Shown in pieces: positions 5,659 through 13,699 of a stretch of DNA of 19,011 bases. Origin of the DNA: Deltaproteobacteria bacterium (GTDB lineage: Bacteria > Desulfobacterota > UBA8473). How positions within the stretch are numbered: position 1 is the first letter of the stretch; every line of letters begins with the position of its first letter. A program made the position numbers and the translations under genes. The notes beneath the pieces are model-generated. The model made no database searches. It worked only from the letters and a program-made list of their open reading frames with translations, and was not told the origin of the DNA. Where the stretch lies: contig JAUXHQ010000006.1 in NCBI GenBank assembly GCA_030621455.1, forward strand, positions 1-19,011, in the 5' to 3' direction.

Positions 5659-7413
5659 ATGGCTGAACAATCAAACTCTGACAAGTTAAAAGGGCACGAT
5701 ATAAAGGTCAAGACCGCTACCGCGGTGATGGTAATGAATATCTTTCTGACCTGTATCAAGTTCCTGCTCTATTCATTTTCAGGCAGTATGGCAATACTGG
5801 CAGAAGCATGGCACAGCTTTAGTGACATTGCAACGAGCGGACTGGTCTTAATTGCTGTAAGAAGGTCAGCCATAGACTCACAGAAACATGACGAGAAATC
5901 TTCCGATGATCCCGCAGCTACCTCACAAAATGCCCCAAACAGAATGGAGATGCTCGTTTCTCTCGGTATCGGAATTCTGTTAACGATTGTAGCCGGGCTC
6001 CTTCTCAGAAAGTTTATTTATGCAGAATCGCTTACAATAAGAAATCCGCTGGTGTCAGGCATCCTCTTCTTGATATTTTCAACAGGTTCCTATTTCATCT
6101 ATTATTTTGAGACCCGTATTGGTGAAAAGGAGGGTTCCATCGGGCTTGTCACTGATGGGAGGCATGCAAAGGCGGATATGACGGCATCGCTTTTGACCGG
6201 CTTTTCCCTGATCGTTTATTCCATGGGCTTGAATCTTGATCGTTGGGTGGCTGGATTGATAGCCCTTTTCATCCTTTCTTTTGCCCTTGAAACATTTGTT
6301 AATGTAGCCACAATCTTTTTTCGCTGTCAATCAGAGTATCTTTTCAAGTACCGGTCTTTAACTATAATAGCATCCCTCTTTGACAGGATCGCCATGCAAC
6401 GGGCCGCAGAAAAAGCAGGCTCCCTTTTTGAAGCAAAATTCGGCAAAACAGAGAAAAGAAGAATTAAAGCAAAGGCCCTCATACTTTCCTTCCTCTTTCT
6501 CAGTATTGTTTATCTTTTTACGGCATTTTTTGCGGTTGGGGTTCGTGAGAAAGCTATTATTGAACGCTTCGGCAGACCTTTGAATGTAGACAGTCCGATT
6601 GGTCCCGGACTTCATAGCAAGCTGCCGTGGCCCGTGGATCGGGTAAAAAAAATAAAAACTACCTACATTGAAGAATTGAATATCGGCAATATTAGCGACA
6701 AACAGAACAGAGCCCTCATATGGTCAAGAAAGCACGGAACTGAGGAACCTTTCCTGAGCGGAGACAATAACTTTTTCTATCCTTACATCGTTCTACATTA
6801 TCGCATTAAAAATGTATTCCAGTATCTTTATGAAAATATAGATCCAAGAATGCTTGTTAATGAAGTGGGCCACCAGGTTGCCACGGCTCTTTTTGTTAAG
6901 GAAACCTTTTATGATATAGCAACAACACATCGAAAAAGGATAGAAGAGGAAATGCTGACACTGCTTCAAAGCAGCCTGGACAAACTTGAAAGCGGCATAG
7001 AACTGCTTTCTGTAAATTTCAAGGATATCCATCCTCCGATTTCAGTAGCAGATTCTTTCGAAAGGGTCATTGCAGGATACCAGGAGAAACAAAACATAAT
7101 AAATGATGCCTTAAGTTATAAAAACAACATAGTGCCGGAATCCCGCGGCAAGGCTATAAAAAAACTCGAGACAGCCAGAAGCTATATTATAGACCGAGAG
7201 AAAAGAGCGGAAGGTAAGGCAACACGCTTCAACCTCTCCCTGCCGGCATCCGGAATAGAAAAAGAAGTTGCCATGTATCGTATCCATCTCCAAACTCTTA
7301 AGGATGTCTTAAAAGAAAAAACAAAAATTGTTATCGACCCAACGGCAGGTGAGCCGGAAATATGGATGGATTTTGATAGTTTTGGTGCGATAGATTTGAA
7401 TGGAGGTGATTAG
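5659..7413 (+). CDS. Fusion: cation diffusion facilitator transporter + HflK-like SPFH protein
   Basis: This 584-residue protein joins two families. Residues 20-220 form a six-helix cation diffusion facilitator (CDF) transporter. Helix 2 carries H52-x3-D56 (EAWHSFSD) after SGSMAILAE, and helix 5 carries H169-x3-D173 (GRHAKADM). These are the four metal-site residues typical of zinc-type CDF antiporters. The usual cytoplasmic CDF C-terminal domain is missing. A basic linker (about 225-270) and a seventh helix (272-294) lead instead into an SPFH/Band-7 domain of the HflK kind (VREKAIIERFGRP, then GLHSKLPWPVDRVKKI) and a helical tail ending about 584. An in-frame TAG at 5653-5655 fixes the start at 5659. 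AGGAG is 17 bases upstream, unusually far. HflC- and HflK-like genes follow at once. Inference: a metal exporter scaffolded in an SPFH membrane assembly. Confidence 0.9.
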   Translation: MAEQSNSDKLKGHDIKVKTATAVMVMNIFLTCIKFLLYSFSGSMAILAEAWHSFSDIATSGLVLIAVRRSAIDSQKHDEKSSDDPAATSQNAPNRMEMLVSLGIGILLTIVAGLLLRKFIYAESLTIRNPLVSGILFLIFSTGSYFIYYFETRIGEKEGSIGLVTDGRHAKADMTASLLTGFSLIVYSMGLNLDRWVAGLIALFILSFALETFVNVATIFFRCQSEYLFKYRSLTIIASLFDRIAMQRAAEKAGSLFEAKFGKTEKRRIKAKALILSFLFLSIVYLFTAFFAVGVREKAIIERFGRPLNVDSPIGPGLHSKLPWPVDRVKKIKTTYIEELNIGNISDKQNRALIWSRKHGTEEPFLSGDNNFFYPYIVLHYRIKNVFQYLYENIDPRMLVNEVGHQVATALFVKETFYDIATTHRKRIEEEMLTLLQSSLDKLESGIELLSVNFKDIHPPISVADSFERVIAGYQEKQNIINDALSYKNNIVPESRGKAIKKLETARSYIIDREKRAEGKATRFNLSLPASGIEKEVAMYRIHLQTLKDVLKEKTKIVIDPTAGEPEIWMDFDSFGAIDLNGGD

Positions 7414-7415
7414 AA

Positions 7416-8312
7416 ATGAGATATTTCTTCATCATTTGTGCGACAGTTGCATCCCTTCTGTTGCTCGTGTGTATTAGCAGCTTTACAGTATCGAAAAGGG
7501 AATATGTGATTTTAACACAGTTTGGCAAGCCAACCGATACCATTAAAACTGCCGGTTTCAACTGGAAGCGTCCGGGTTTTCTTGAGACCGTAAACCGGAT
7601 AGACCGCCGCACTCACTCATTTACGATTCAACCTATTCAGCTTTTACTCGGAGACAAAAATCCTATTGTTCTTACATTCTATGTTTGCTGGCGTGTACAT
7701 GACCCCCTTCTCTTCTTTCAGTCACTGATAAATACTGAAAACGCTACCCAGAAGCTGGGGGACATGATTAATTCACAGCTAGGCAACGCCTTGGGTGATT
7801 TTAAGCTAAGCAATGTCATTAATACAAATCCTACTGAGGTAAAGCTCGCCGCTCTCGAGAGCCGTATTTTAAGAAACACTGATACGAGTGCACAGGATAA
7901 GTACGGGATTGAAGTAGTCCAGGTAGGAATACGCAGAATTGCCTATCCAACCATTGTGGCCGATGCCGTTTACAACCGGATGCGCTCCGAAAGAGAAAAG
8001 GAGGCCATGAAGTTCAGAGCAGAGGGACGTGAGGAGGCAACCAAAATCAAGGCTAAAGCCGACCGTGAAGTAACAGAGATACTTGCCGAGGCATACAAAC
8101 AGGCCGAAATTCTGAAGGGGGAAGGCGATCAAAAAGCCCTCAAAATCTATTCTGAGGCCTATTGCCGGGATAATGAATTTTTTGAGTTCATTAAATCAAT
8201 GGAAGCATACAAAGACATTCTAAGCCAAAAAAGTACGCTTGTCCTGTCTACGGACTCGTATATTTTCAAGTATCTCAATAACTTATACGGACATAAAAAG
8301 GATGGGCATTGA
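7416..8312 (+). CDS. HflC-like SPFH membrane protein
   Basis: The protein has 298 residues. An N-terminal membrane helix (about 3-21, IICATVASLLLLVCISSF) is followed by an SPFH domain beginning VSKREYVILTQFGKP. A charged coiled-coil at about 188-245 (REKEAMKFRAEGREEATKIK and following) leads to the HflC-type tail SMEAYKDILSQKSTLVLSTDSYIF, a motif family that ends in a short helix and strand. Classical HflC forms, with HflK, a ring on the periplasmic face that encloses the FtsH protease. Here no ftsH is nearby, and the gene starts two bases after the stop of the CDF-SPFH fusion, so its partner is probably that protein and the HflK-like product encoded next. GGAGG lies just upstream of the ATG. 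Confidence 0.88.
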   Translation: MRYFFIICATVASLLLLVCISSFTVSKREYVILTQFGKPTDTIKTAGFNWKRPGFLETVNRIDRRTHSFTIQPIQLLLGDKNPIVLTFYVCWRVHDPLLFFQSLINTENATQKLGDMINSQLGNALGDFKLSNVINTNPTEVKLAALESRILRNTDTSAQDKYGIEVVQVGIRRIAYPTIVADAVYNRMRSEREKEAMKFRAEGREEATKIKAKADREVTEILAEAYKQAEILKGEGDQKALKIYSEAYCRDNEFFEFIKSMEAYKDILSQKSTLVLSTDSYIFKYLNNLYGHKKDGH

Positions 8313-8322
8313 AGGGAACAGA

Positions 8323-9291
8323 ATGCGGCAAACCTTTATAGAGGCCTATGTTCATCTAATATCTTTTCTGCGTTGGATTATTGTATGCTTGGTCATACTC
8401 TACCTTTGCTCTGGTATTTATGCCGTTTCTTCCAATGAGATAGGCATCTTGCAACGATTCGGAAAGGTTCTGAATGACAAAATTCAGCCAGGAATTCACT
8501 TTGCGTTTCCTTGGCCCATCGACCGGGTAACCAAAGTGCCGACACGAATTGTTAACAGAATGGTGATAGATGATTTTTATTCCGCTTATTCAAGTCTGAA
8601 TTCGACTTCAAGGGCCTTCGTCGAAATGACCGGGCTCGATTCATACTGTGTGACAGGTGACAATAATCTTGTCAATATAATATGCGTTATTCAATATAAC
8701 ATCTCCAATCCCTTTGATTATATTTTTCATGTGAAAGACACAGATATTATGCTGCGCAGCATGGCTGCCAACACTATTATCCGCTGCCTGGCCAGGATGC
8801 CGATTGGCGATTCCTTGACCCGCGGCAAGCAGCAGATTTCAAGCTATATTAAAGTTGAGCTTCAAAAAAGGCTGGATGATGCCCGTAGCGGTCTGAATCT
8901 CTCGTTTATTGAGCTGCGCGACATTAAACCGCCGGATCGAATACAGAATTTCTTCTCCGATGTAGTAAAAGCCGGTATCGACCGTATTAAAATGATCAAT
9001 GGGGCTGAGGCATACCGGAATGAAAAAATACCAGCGGCCAAAGCGGATGCAAATCGGATCTTGCAGGAAGCAGAAGGATATAAGCGAGGTGTGGTTTTAC
9101 GAGCCGAAGGTGATGCAGATCGGTTTACACGTCTTCTTGATCAGAATCGTGGGAAGGGTGATTCTATCAGGAAAATGATCTATATCGAAACTATGCAGGA
9201 GATTATGAAGAAGGTCGAAAAAAAGCGCATCGTAGTTCTAGATAAAAACAGCAAGGTCCCTGCCCGATTAAAACTTTACTGCCCGCCATAA
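8323..9291 (+). CDS. HflK-like SPFH membrane protein
   Basis: This 322-residue protein has a transmembrane helix at about 14-34 (FLRWIIVCLVILYLCSG), then an SPFH domain starting SSNEIGILQRFGKV with the HflK signature FPWPIDRVTKVPTR. A coiled-coil-forming helix follows (AEGYKRGVVLRAEGDADRF) and a C-terminal strand with RIVVLD. The frame is open from 8239. The ATG at 8323 is preferred because GAAGGG stands six bases before it; an ATG at 8302 would overlap the upstream stop at 8310-8312. It is the second HflK-type protein of the operon, after the CDF fusion. A 2:1 or alternating assembly with the HflC-like partner is possible. It ends at a stem-loop shared with the convergent MFS gene. Confidence 0.87.
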   Translation: MRQTFIEAYVHLISFLRWIIVCLVILYLCSGIYAVSSNEIGILQRFGKVLNDKIQPGIHFAFPWPIDRVTKVPTRIVNRMVIDDFYSAYSSLNSTSRAFVEMTGLDSYCVTGDNNLVNIICVIQYNISNPFDYIFHVKDTDIMLRSMAANTIIRCLARMPIGDSLTRGKQQISSYIKVELQKRLDDARSGLNLSFIELRDIKPPDRIQNFFSDVVKAGIDRIKMINGAEAYRNEKIPAAKADANRILQEAEGYKRGVVLRAEGDADRFTRLLDQNRGKGDSIRKMIYIETMQEIMKKVEKKRIVVLDKNSKVPARLKLYCPP

Positions 9292-9293
9292 CC

Positions 9294-9320
9294 ATTTCGA
9301 CTAACTGCACAGGTCGAAAT
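9294..9320. terminator. Stem-loop between convergent genes, containing the dispersed repeat
   Basis: ATTTCGAC (9294-9301) pairs perfectly with GTCGAAAT (9313-9320) around an 11-base loop. The right half is a copy of the dispersed AACTGCACAGGTCGAA repeat (9303-9318). It sits just after the SPFH operon stop and covers the stop codon of the MFS gene. There is no clear T-tract on either strand, so intrinsic termination is only plausible. Confidence 0.4.
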
Positions 9321-10527
9321 CTTTCCCCCACAGGGCAAAAGCAATTGTACCTGAAAGACCGCACGAGAAAGCAACCAGGAAATTGACATTTGGGCCTATC
9401 TGCCACAGGAAGGCCCCGCCAAAGGCGGCCACTGACACGATCACATCACGCATGAGGTAGTAAAGGCCGAACATGGCCGCCTTTCGGTCTTCGGGTGCCA
9501 GGTCCATGATGAGGGCCTTTCGTGTCGGTTCTCCAAACTCCTTGAGCCCCCGCAAGATGAATGCAAATATGAGCCATGTAAAGGATTGACAGAAGAGAAG
9601 GACCAGTGGAAAGAGAGTGAAAAAGACGAATGTGGTAACAATAAAGGGTTTCTTCGCGGTTCGATCAGCAAAATAGGCCACCGGAATATAGATGAGCAGG
9701 GCTGTCGCCATTTCAATACTGGTAAGGATACCGAAATGAAAAGCCGTTACTGGCGATGTAACCGTCTTCATGCACCATACCACTACGAAAGCATACGGTA
9801 TCTGTTCACAAAACCGGACGAGAATGTCGGAAACAAGTAATCGTTTGAGAAACGGTGACATCTCGCGGAACAGCCGTAATGGGTTCTTTTCCGGTGTGTG
9901 GGGGTCTCCATTGCCCGCTGTTTCAGACGCGTCCTCTTCTATGAGCGCCTGTTGTAAAATCGCTGCCACAAATGACAAGAAAAAGGCGACTACAAAAGCA
10001 AATCGGACGCCGTTCACTTCTCCCCAAATGCCGATGCAGAAACCACCCAGAACCGGCCCAAGAGCCATAGGTATACGTCGAACAAAGGAGTGCATAGAAA
10101 CCCCCATGGTTCGTTTGTTCGTGGGCAGCACTTTCGCTACAAGGCTCATGGTTGCCGGTAAAGATACGGCAGTCCATGACAGGAAAAAGACCGCCCCCAC
10201 CAAGACGAACTGCCATGAGGGAACTAGAATGACAATAAGAAATCCGCTCATAGCAATGATGTTGAAGACAAGTAATGCCCGTTTGGTGCCGAGGCGGTCG
10301 GAAAGGTATCCTCCTGGGAAAGAATAGAGTGCGGATAACAGATTATCGAGACCGTTGAGAAGCCCAATGGACAAAGCACCACCACCCAGGGCCATCAAAT
10401 AGATGGGCAGAAACCTCTCAGCCATCTTTTCACCCATGCCCACAAGGATGACCATGCAAAGCATACCGATAGTGCTTCTTTGGAGGCCAAGAAAATCTGA
10501 AACAGGCTTTAGCTTAAGTAGTGCCAT
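9301..10527 (-). CDS. Major facilitator superfamily transporter
   Basis: This 408-residue, highly hydrophobic protein has about twelve predicted membrane helices and a hydrophilic central loop near residues 200-225 (rich in D, E and P). Motif A of the superfamily is visible between helices 2 and 3 (GGYLSDRLGTKRAL), and a related GVSMHSFVRR/MALGPVLGG stretch follows helix 4. It is probably an inner-membrane secondary transporter of the drug or small-molecule efflux type. The substrate cannot be read from the sequence. The start at 10527 has only a weak AAGG upstream. The last five codons (FDLCS) and the TAG are supplied by the dispersed repeat at 9303-9318, suggesting that the repeat altered the original C-terminus. 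It converges on the SPFH operon with a 9-bp gap. Confidence 0.88.
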   Translation of the reverse strand: MALLKLKPVSDFLGLQRSTIGMLCMVILVGMGEKMAERFLPIYLMALGGGALSIGLLNGLDNLLSALYSFPGGYLSDRLGTKRALLVFNIIAMSGFLIVILVPSWQFVLVGAVFFLSWTAVSLPATMSLVAKVLPTNKRTMGVSMHSFVRRIPMALGPVLGGFCIGIWGEVNGVRFAFVVAFFLSFVAAILQQALIEEDASETAGNGDPHTPEKNPLRLFREMSPFLKRLLVSDILVRFCEQIPYAFVVVWCMKTVTSPVTAFHFGILTSIEMATALLIYIPVAYFADRTAKKPFIVTTFVFFTLFPLVLLFCQSFTWLIFAFILRGLKEFGEPTRKALIMDLAPEDRKAAMFGLYYLMRDVIVSVAAFGGAFLWQIGPNVNFLVAFSCGLSGTIAFALWGKDFDLCS

Positions 10528-10554
10528 TTCTTAATTACCTTACACATGGTATTT

Positions 10555-10652
10555 TGAAGATTGAGACAGCTATCAGCGGTAAGCGATCAGCATTCAGCTA
10601 AATGGCGGAAATCCTTATTTTAAGGGCTGATAACTGACGGCTCAAAATCTTC
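10555..10652. repeat. Inverted repeat built of 7-bp AGCNNNN units
   Basis: Five consecutive 7-bp units start with AGC at 10568-10602 (AGCTATC, AGCGGTA, AGCGATC, AGCATTC, AGCTAAA). On the opposite strand three more units occupy 10622-10642 (AGCCGTC, AGTTATC, AGCCCTT). The flanks TGAAGATTGAGAC (10555 onwards) and the reverse complement of 10643-10652 (TGAAGATTTTGAG with the adjoining bases) also pair. The result is a degenerate hairpin of about 100 bp with internal periodicity. No ORF is present. It lies just upstream of the MFS gene. Confidence 0.6.
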
Positions 10653-10813
10653 ATTTCCAGAGTGCATCATTAATTCCTTATAATTAAAGGCTTTTCTAGG
10701 TTTCGGTCAGTCACTATCTATATATAATTAAGGTTATAAAATCAAATTAAAAATTGTTTTTGAAATGATTGACGAACCCTATGATTTTGTAGTAAAAGAG
10801 TTGAAAAGAGTGG

Positions 10814-10850
10814 ATTGAGGATCAGGTGGCCTAGCCACCTGATCCTCGAT
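10814..10850 (+). promoter_or_regulatory. Strong hairpin in the leader of the 2-oxo-acid decarboxylase gene
   Basis: GAGGATCAGGTGGC (10817-10830) and GCCACCTGATCCTC (10834-10847) are perfect complements around CTA, and three more weaker pairs (10814-10816 with 10848-10850) extend the stem. It ends 40 bases before the ATG at 10891. An AT-rich stretch lies upstream with a possible -10, TATGAT (10780-10785), but the nearest -35-like TTGTTT is 20 bases away. No plus-strand gene ends nearby, so it is either a large DNA operator or a leader structure controlling expression rather than an upstream gene's terminator. Confidence 0.6.
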
Positions 10851-10890
10851 TTGAGAGACACCAAGTGTGCCTGGCAGGGAGGAGGTTATT

Positions 10891-12516
10891 ATGAACACGG
10901 CAGAAGCGCTGCTTCACGCGTTGAAAGACCACGGCGCAAGACAAATATTCGGGATTCCCGGTGATTTCGTTCTTGCATTTTTCAAGGTAATCGAAGAATC
11001 GGGCATTCTTCCCCTTTACACTCTGAGCCATGAGCCGGCCGTTGGCTTTGCAGCGGATGCGGCCGCGCGGTTTAACTGCGCCATTTCCGTAGCGAGCGTA
11101 ACCTATGGGGCCGGAGCGCTGAATATGGTCAATCCGGTGGCGGCCGCCTATGCTGAAAAATCCCCGGTGGTTGTTATCTCCGGTGGCCCGGGCGAGGGCG
11201 AAAGTCATGCCGGTCTTCTGCTCCACCACCAGGCGAAGACCGTGGACTCTCAATTTGAGATATACAAGGAAGTCACTTGCGATCAAACAAGACTCGACGA
11301 TTTACGCCGAGCCCCTGAGGATATCGCAAGGGTTTTAGCCAGTTGCCGTACAGATTCCCGACCGGTCTATATTGAACTGCCGCGCGACAAGGTTTTTGAA
11401 CCCTGCCGACCCGTGACGCCTGTTAAACCCATTCCCCCCGATCCCGATGCACTTGAGGCCTGTGTTGATGAGATCCTGCTGCGCTTGGCCAAAGCGAGAT
11501 CCCCAGTGTTGATGGTGGGTATTGAGATCCGTCGTTACAACCTGGAAGACAAGGTCGCGGAAATGGCTCGCAAACTAGGACTGCCCGTGGTAACCGGCTT
11601 TATGGGCCGAGGACTCCTTGCCGATTCCGACGCGCCTCTGCTCGGCACTTACATGGGTATGGCGGGCACGGCGGAGATAACCCGTCTCGTTGAAGAGTCC
11701 GATGCCCTGCTACTTTTGGGCGTTATCCTGTCCGATACAAACCTTGGCGTGTCGGAACAGCAAATCGACCTGCGCAGAAGCATCCAAGCCCTTGAGGGCT
11801 GTGTAAGCCTTGGCTATCATACCTACCCCCATATCCCATTGAACTCCCTGGTGGACGCCTTGCTGGAGCGGCTCAAGGATCGCGCCGACGCAAAAGGAAC
11901 TCCGAAACCGGTTTATCCCCGTGGCCTCAAAGCAGATGACCAGCCCGTTACACCCACGGACATCGCCAAATGTGTGAATGACCTTATGGACAGAGTGGGC
12001 CGCATGCCGATGGCCGTCGATGTTGGGGATTGCATGTTCACAGCCCTGGACATGGAGAACACGGACTTGGTGGCGCCGGGCTATTACGCCAGTATGGGCT
12101 TCGGAGTTCCCGCGGGACTCGGCATACAAGTGGCTACAGGCCGTCGTCCGTTGGTCCTGGTGGGTGACGGCGCTTTCCAGATGACCGGCTGGGAACTGGG
12201 CAACTGCCGCCATTACGGCTGGGACCCCATTGTCCTATTATTCAACAACTGCAGCTGGGAGATGCTGCGGACCTTCCAACCCGAATCGAAATTCAACGAG
12301 CGGGATGAGTGGGGCTTTGCGCAGATGGCGGAGGGTCTCGGCGGCACAGGGATAAGGGTAAGAACCCGGCGAGAACTGCAGGAGGCATTGACCCGGGCCA
12401 CCGCAGATCGAGGTAAGTTTCAGCTGATCGAAATTATGATACCCCGTGGGGCTCTTTCCAAAACCATGTTGCGCTTCACAGAGGCCATGAAACGCCTGCA
12501 GGGGGGAGAGGAGTGA
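10891..12516 (+). CDS. ipdC: Thiamine diphosphate-dependent 2-oxo-acid decarboxylase (phenylpyruvate/indolepyruvate type)
   Basis: This 541-residue cytosolic enzyme of the pyruvate decarboxylase superfamily should decarboxylate an aromatic 2-oxo acid to an aldehyde. The N-terminal domain has GIPGDF with D25 and the cofactor-activating glutamate E48 (LSHEPAVGFAADA). The paired histidines are in LLLHHQAK. The C-terminal domain has the cofactor/magnesium motif G425-D426-G427 (GDGAFQMTGWELGNCR) through N452-N453, followed by CSWEMLRTFQPE. The last stretch closely recalls the Azospirillum-type phenylpyruvate decarboxylase. The GTG at 10867 is rejected because GGAGGAGG precedes the ATG at 10891. 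The gene looks GC-richer than the SPFH operon, a possible sign of transfer. Substrate assignment is by family resemblance only; phenylpyruvate, indolepyruvate or an aliphatic 2-oxo acid are all possible. No aminotransferase or aldehyde dehydrogenase is adjacent. Confidence 0.85.
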   Translation: MNTAEALLHALKDHGARQIFGIPGDFVLAFFKVIEESGILPLYTLSHEPAVGFAADAAARFNCAISVASVTYGAGALNMVNPVAAAYAEKSPVVVISGGPGEGESHAGLLLHHQAKTVDSQFEIYKEVTCDQTRLDDLRRAPEDIARVLASCRTDSRPVYIELPRDKVFEPCRPVTPVKPIPPDPDALEACVDEILLRLAKARSPVLMVGIEIRRYNLEDKVAEMARKLGLPVVTGFMGRGLLADSDAPLLGTYMGMAGTAEITRLVEESDALLLLGVILSDTNLGVSEQQIDLRRSIQALEGCVSLGYHTYPHIPLNSLVDALLERLKDRADAKGTPKPVYPRGLKADDQPVTPTDIAKCVNDLMDRVGRMPMAVDVGDCMFTALDMENTDLVAPGYYASMGFGVPAGLGIQVATGRRPLVLVGDGAFQMTGWELGNCRHYGWDPIVLLFNNCSWEMLRTFQPESKFNERDEWGFAQMAEGLGGTGIRVRTRRELQEALTRATADRGKFQLIEIMIPRGALSKTMLRFTEAMKRLQGGEE

Positions 12517-12529
12517 ACGCGGACACACG

Positions 12530-13699
12530 CTAATACAAGAACATGGGCTTGCCAACAACATGACGGACCCTGGGTCTATACTCGTTTACATCATAGAGTT
12601 CTCGGATATCTACCCTTTTTTGGCCCGTGGTAATGGTGCTTAGGGGAATATCTGTGTATATTCCCCTGTTCAGTGCAATAAGGCGCCCAAAAGCACCCTT
12701 TTGGAAAAGGTCTACAGCCATATTGGCAAAATTAACAGCAACCATCAAATCGAGGGAGTCAGGCGTTCCACTCCGCATTAGGTAGGAAAGCCGCTGATTG
12801 AGCACATCCTCTCCTGTGAGTTCCTTCAGAACGGCCCCGGTTTCCTCCCCGACCCCCCCCAATCTTCTATGACCGTAGGCATCGGATTCTCCGAAGAGAA
12901 ACATGTCACCCCCTACCATCTTTGCCCCTTCCGAAATAGTGATCATGGCATAATTCTTGGGATTGGCCCTTTTATCTTTCATGATGAGCCCTGCCAACCT
13001 CTTTGGATCAAAGGGAACTTCGGGGATAAGGGCACGCTCCACGCCCGCCAGATATGCGGCTATCAGGGATGTTTCACCACAATACCTGCCAAATAGCTCA
13101 ATAACGGCGATTCTCTCATGTGAACCGGTAGAGGTTCTCAATGAATGTATAAAACTGACACTTCTGGCAACGGCTGTGGAAAAACCGATGCAATAGTCTG
13201 TTCCAAAGACGTCATTATCCATTGTCTTGGGGATGGCAATTACAGCAAATCCTTCCCTGCTTAACCTCTCCGCAAAACTGAGGGTATCATCGCCCCCAAT
13301 GGGAATAATGGCGTCGATTTTAAGGTGCTCCAGATTCTTCAAGACATGGTCTGTGAAATCTTGTTTCCCTTTCTTGAACGCTTCCTTCAAAAAATCCGGT
13401 ACATCCTTCTCTCTCACAGCACTGGGATTGGTTCGAGATGTGTGTAGATATGTGCCTCCGGAACGGTCTATGGTTCTTACTTCTGCTGTTTCCAGTTCCT
13501 GGATACACCTGATCGTTGTTCCTGGATCATCCGGGTTGTACTCTAGAATACCGGCCCAGCCCCTTCTAATTCCTATGACTTTAATGCCTTCAAAACGCGC
13601 ACGATAAACCAGGGTCTTAATGCAGGGATTAAGCCCCGGCACATCTCCACCACCTGTAAGTATGGCTATTGTTGACCCTCTCTTGCTCTTTTCTTCCAT
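12530..13699 (-). CDS. 6-phosphofructokinase, probably pyrophosphate-dependent
   Basis: This 389-residue glycolytic enzyme phosphorylates fructose 6-phosphate. The phosphoryl-donor loop starts [13 protein letters not shown]. The catalytic region has GGDDT with D137-D138 and PKTMDND with K158. The spacing of 20 between D138 and K158 equals that between Gly104 and Gly124 of the E. coli ATP enzyme, and Asp plus Lys at these places is the established mark of pyrophosphate-type enzymes. The substrate region [18 protein letters not shown] is intact. Two earlier starts (GTG 13720, ATG 13714) are in frame. I prefer the ATG at 13699, which has GGAG nine bases upstream. It converges with the decarboxylase gene across 13 bp. 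A reversible pyrophosphate enzyme would serve both glycolysis and gluconeogenesis, useful in an energy-limited anaerobe. Confidence 0.92.
   Translation of the reverse strand: MEEKSKRGSTIAILTGGGDVPGLNPCIKTLVYRARFEGIKVIGIRRGWAGILEYNPDDPGTTIRCIQELETAEVRTIDRSGGTYLHTSRTNPSAVREKDVPDFLKEAFKKGKQDFTDHVLKNLEHLKIDAIIPIGGDDTLSFAERLSREGFAVIAIPKTMDNDVFGTDYCIGFSTAVARSVSFIHSLRTSTGSHERIAVIELFGRYCGETSLIAAYLAGVERALIPEVPFDPKRLAGLIMKDKRANPKNYAMITISEGAKMVGGDMFLFGESDAYGHRRLGGVGEETGAVLKELTGEDVLNQRLSYLMRSGTPDSLDLMVAVNFANMAVDLFQKGAFGRLIALNRGIYTDIPLSTITTGQKRVDIRELYDVNEYRPRVRHVVGKPMFLY

Noticed and set aside
9770..10327. 185-codon plus-strand ORF
   Set aside because: It is antisense to the MFS transporter. Its basic, low-complexity product is typical of a shadow frame.
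11710..12213. 167-codon minus-strand ORF
   Set aside because: It is antisense to the decarboxylase gene in a GC-rich stretch where long spurious frames are expected.
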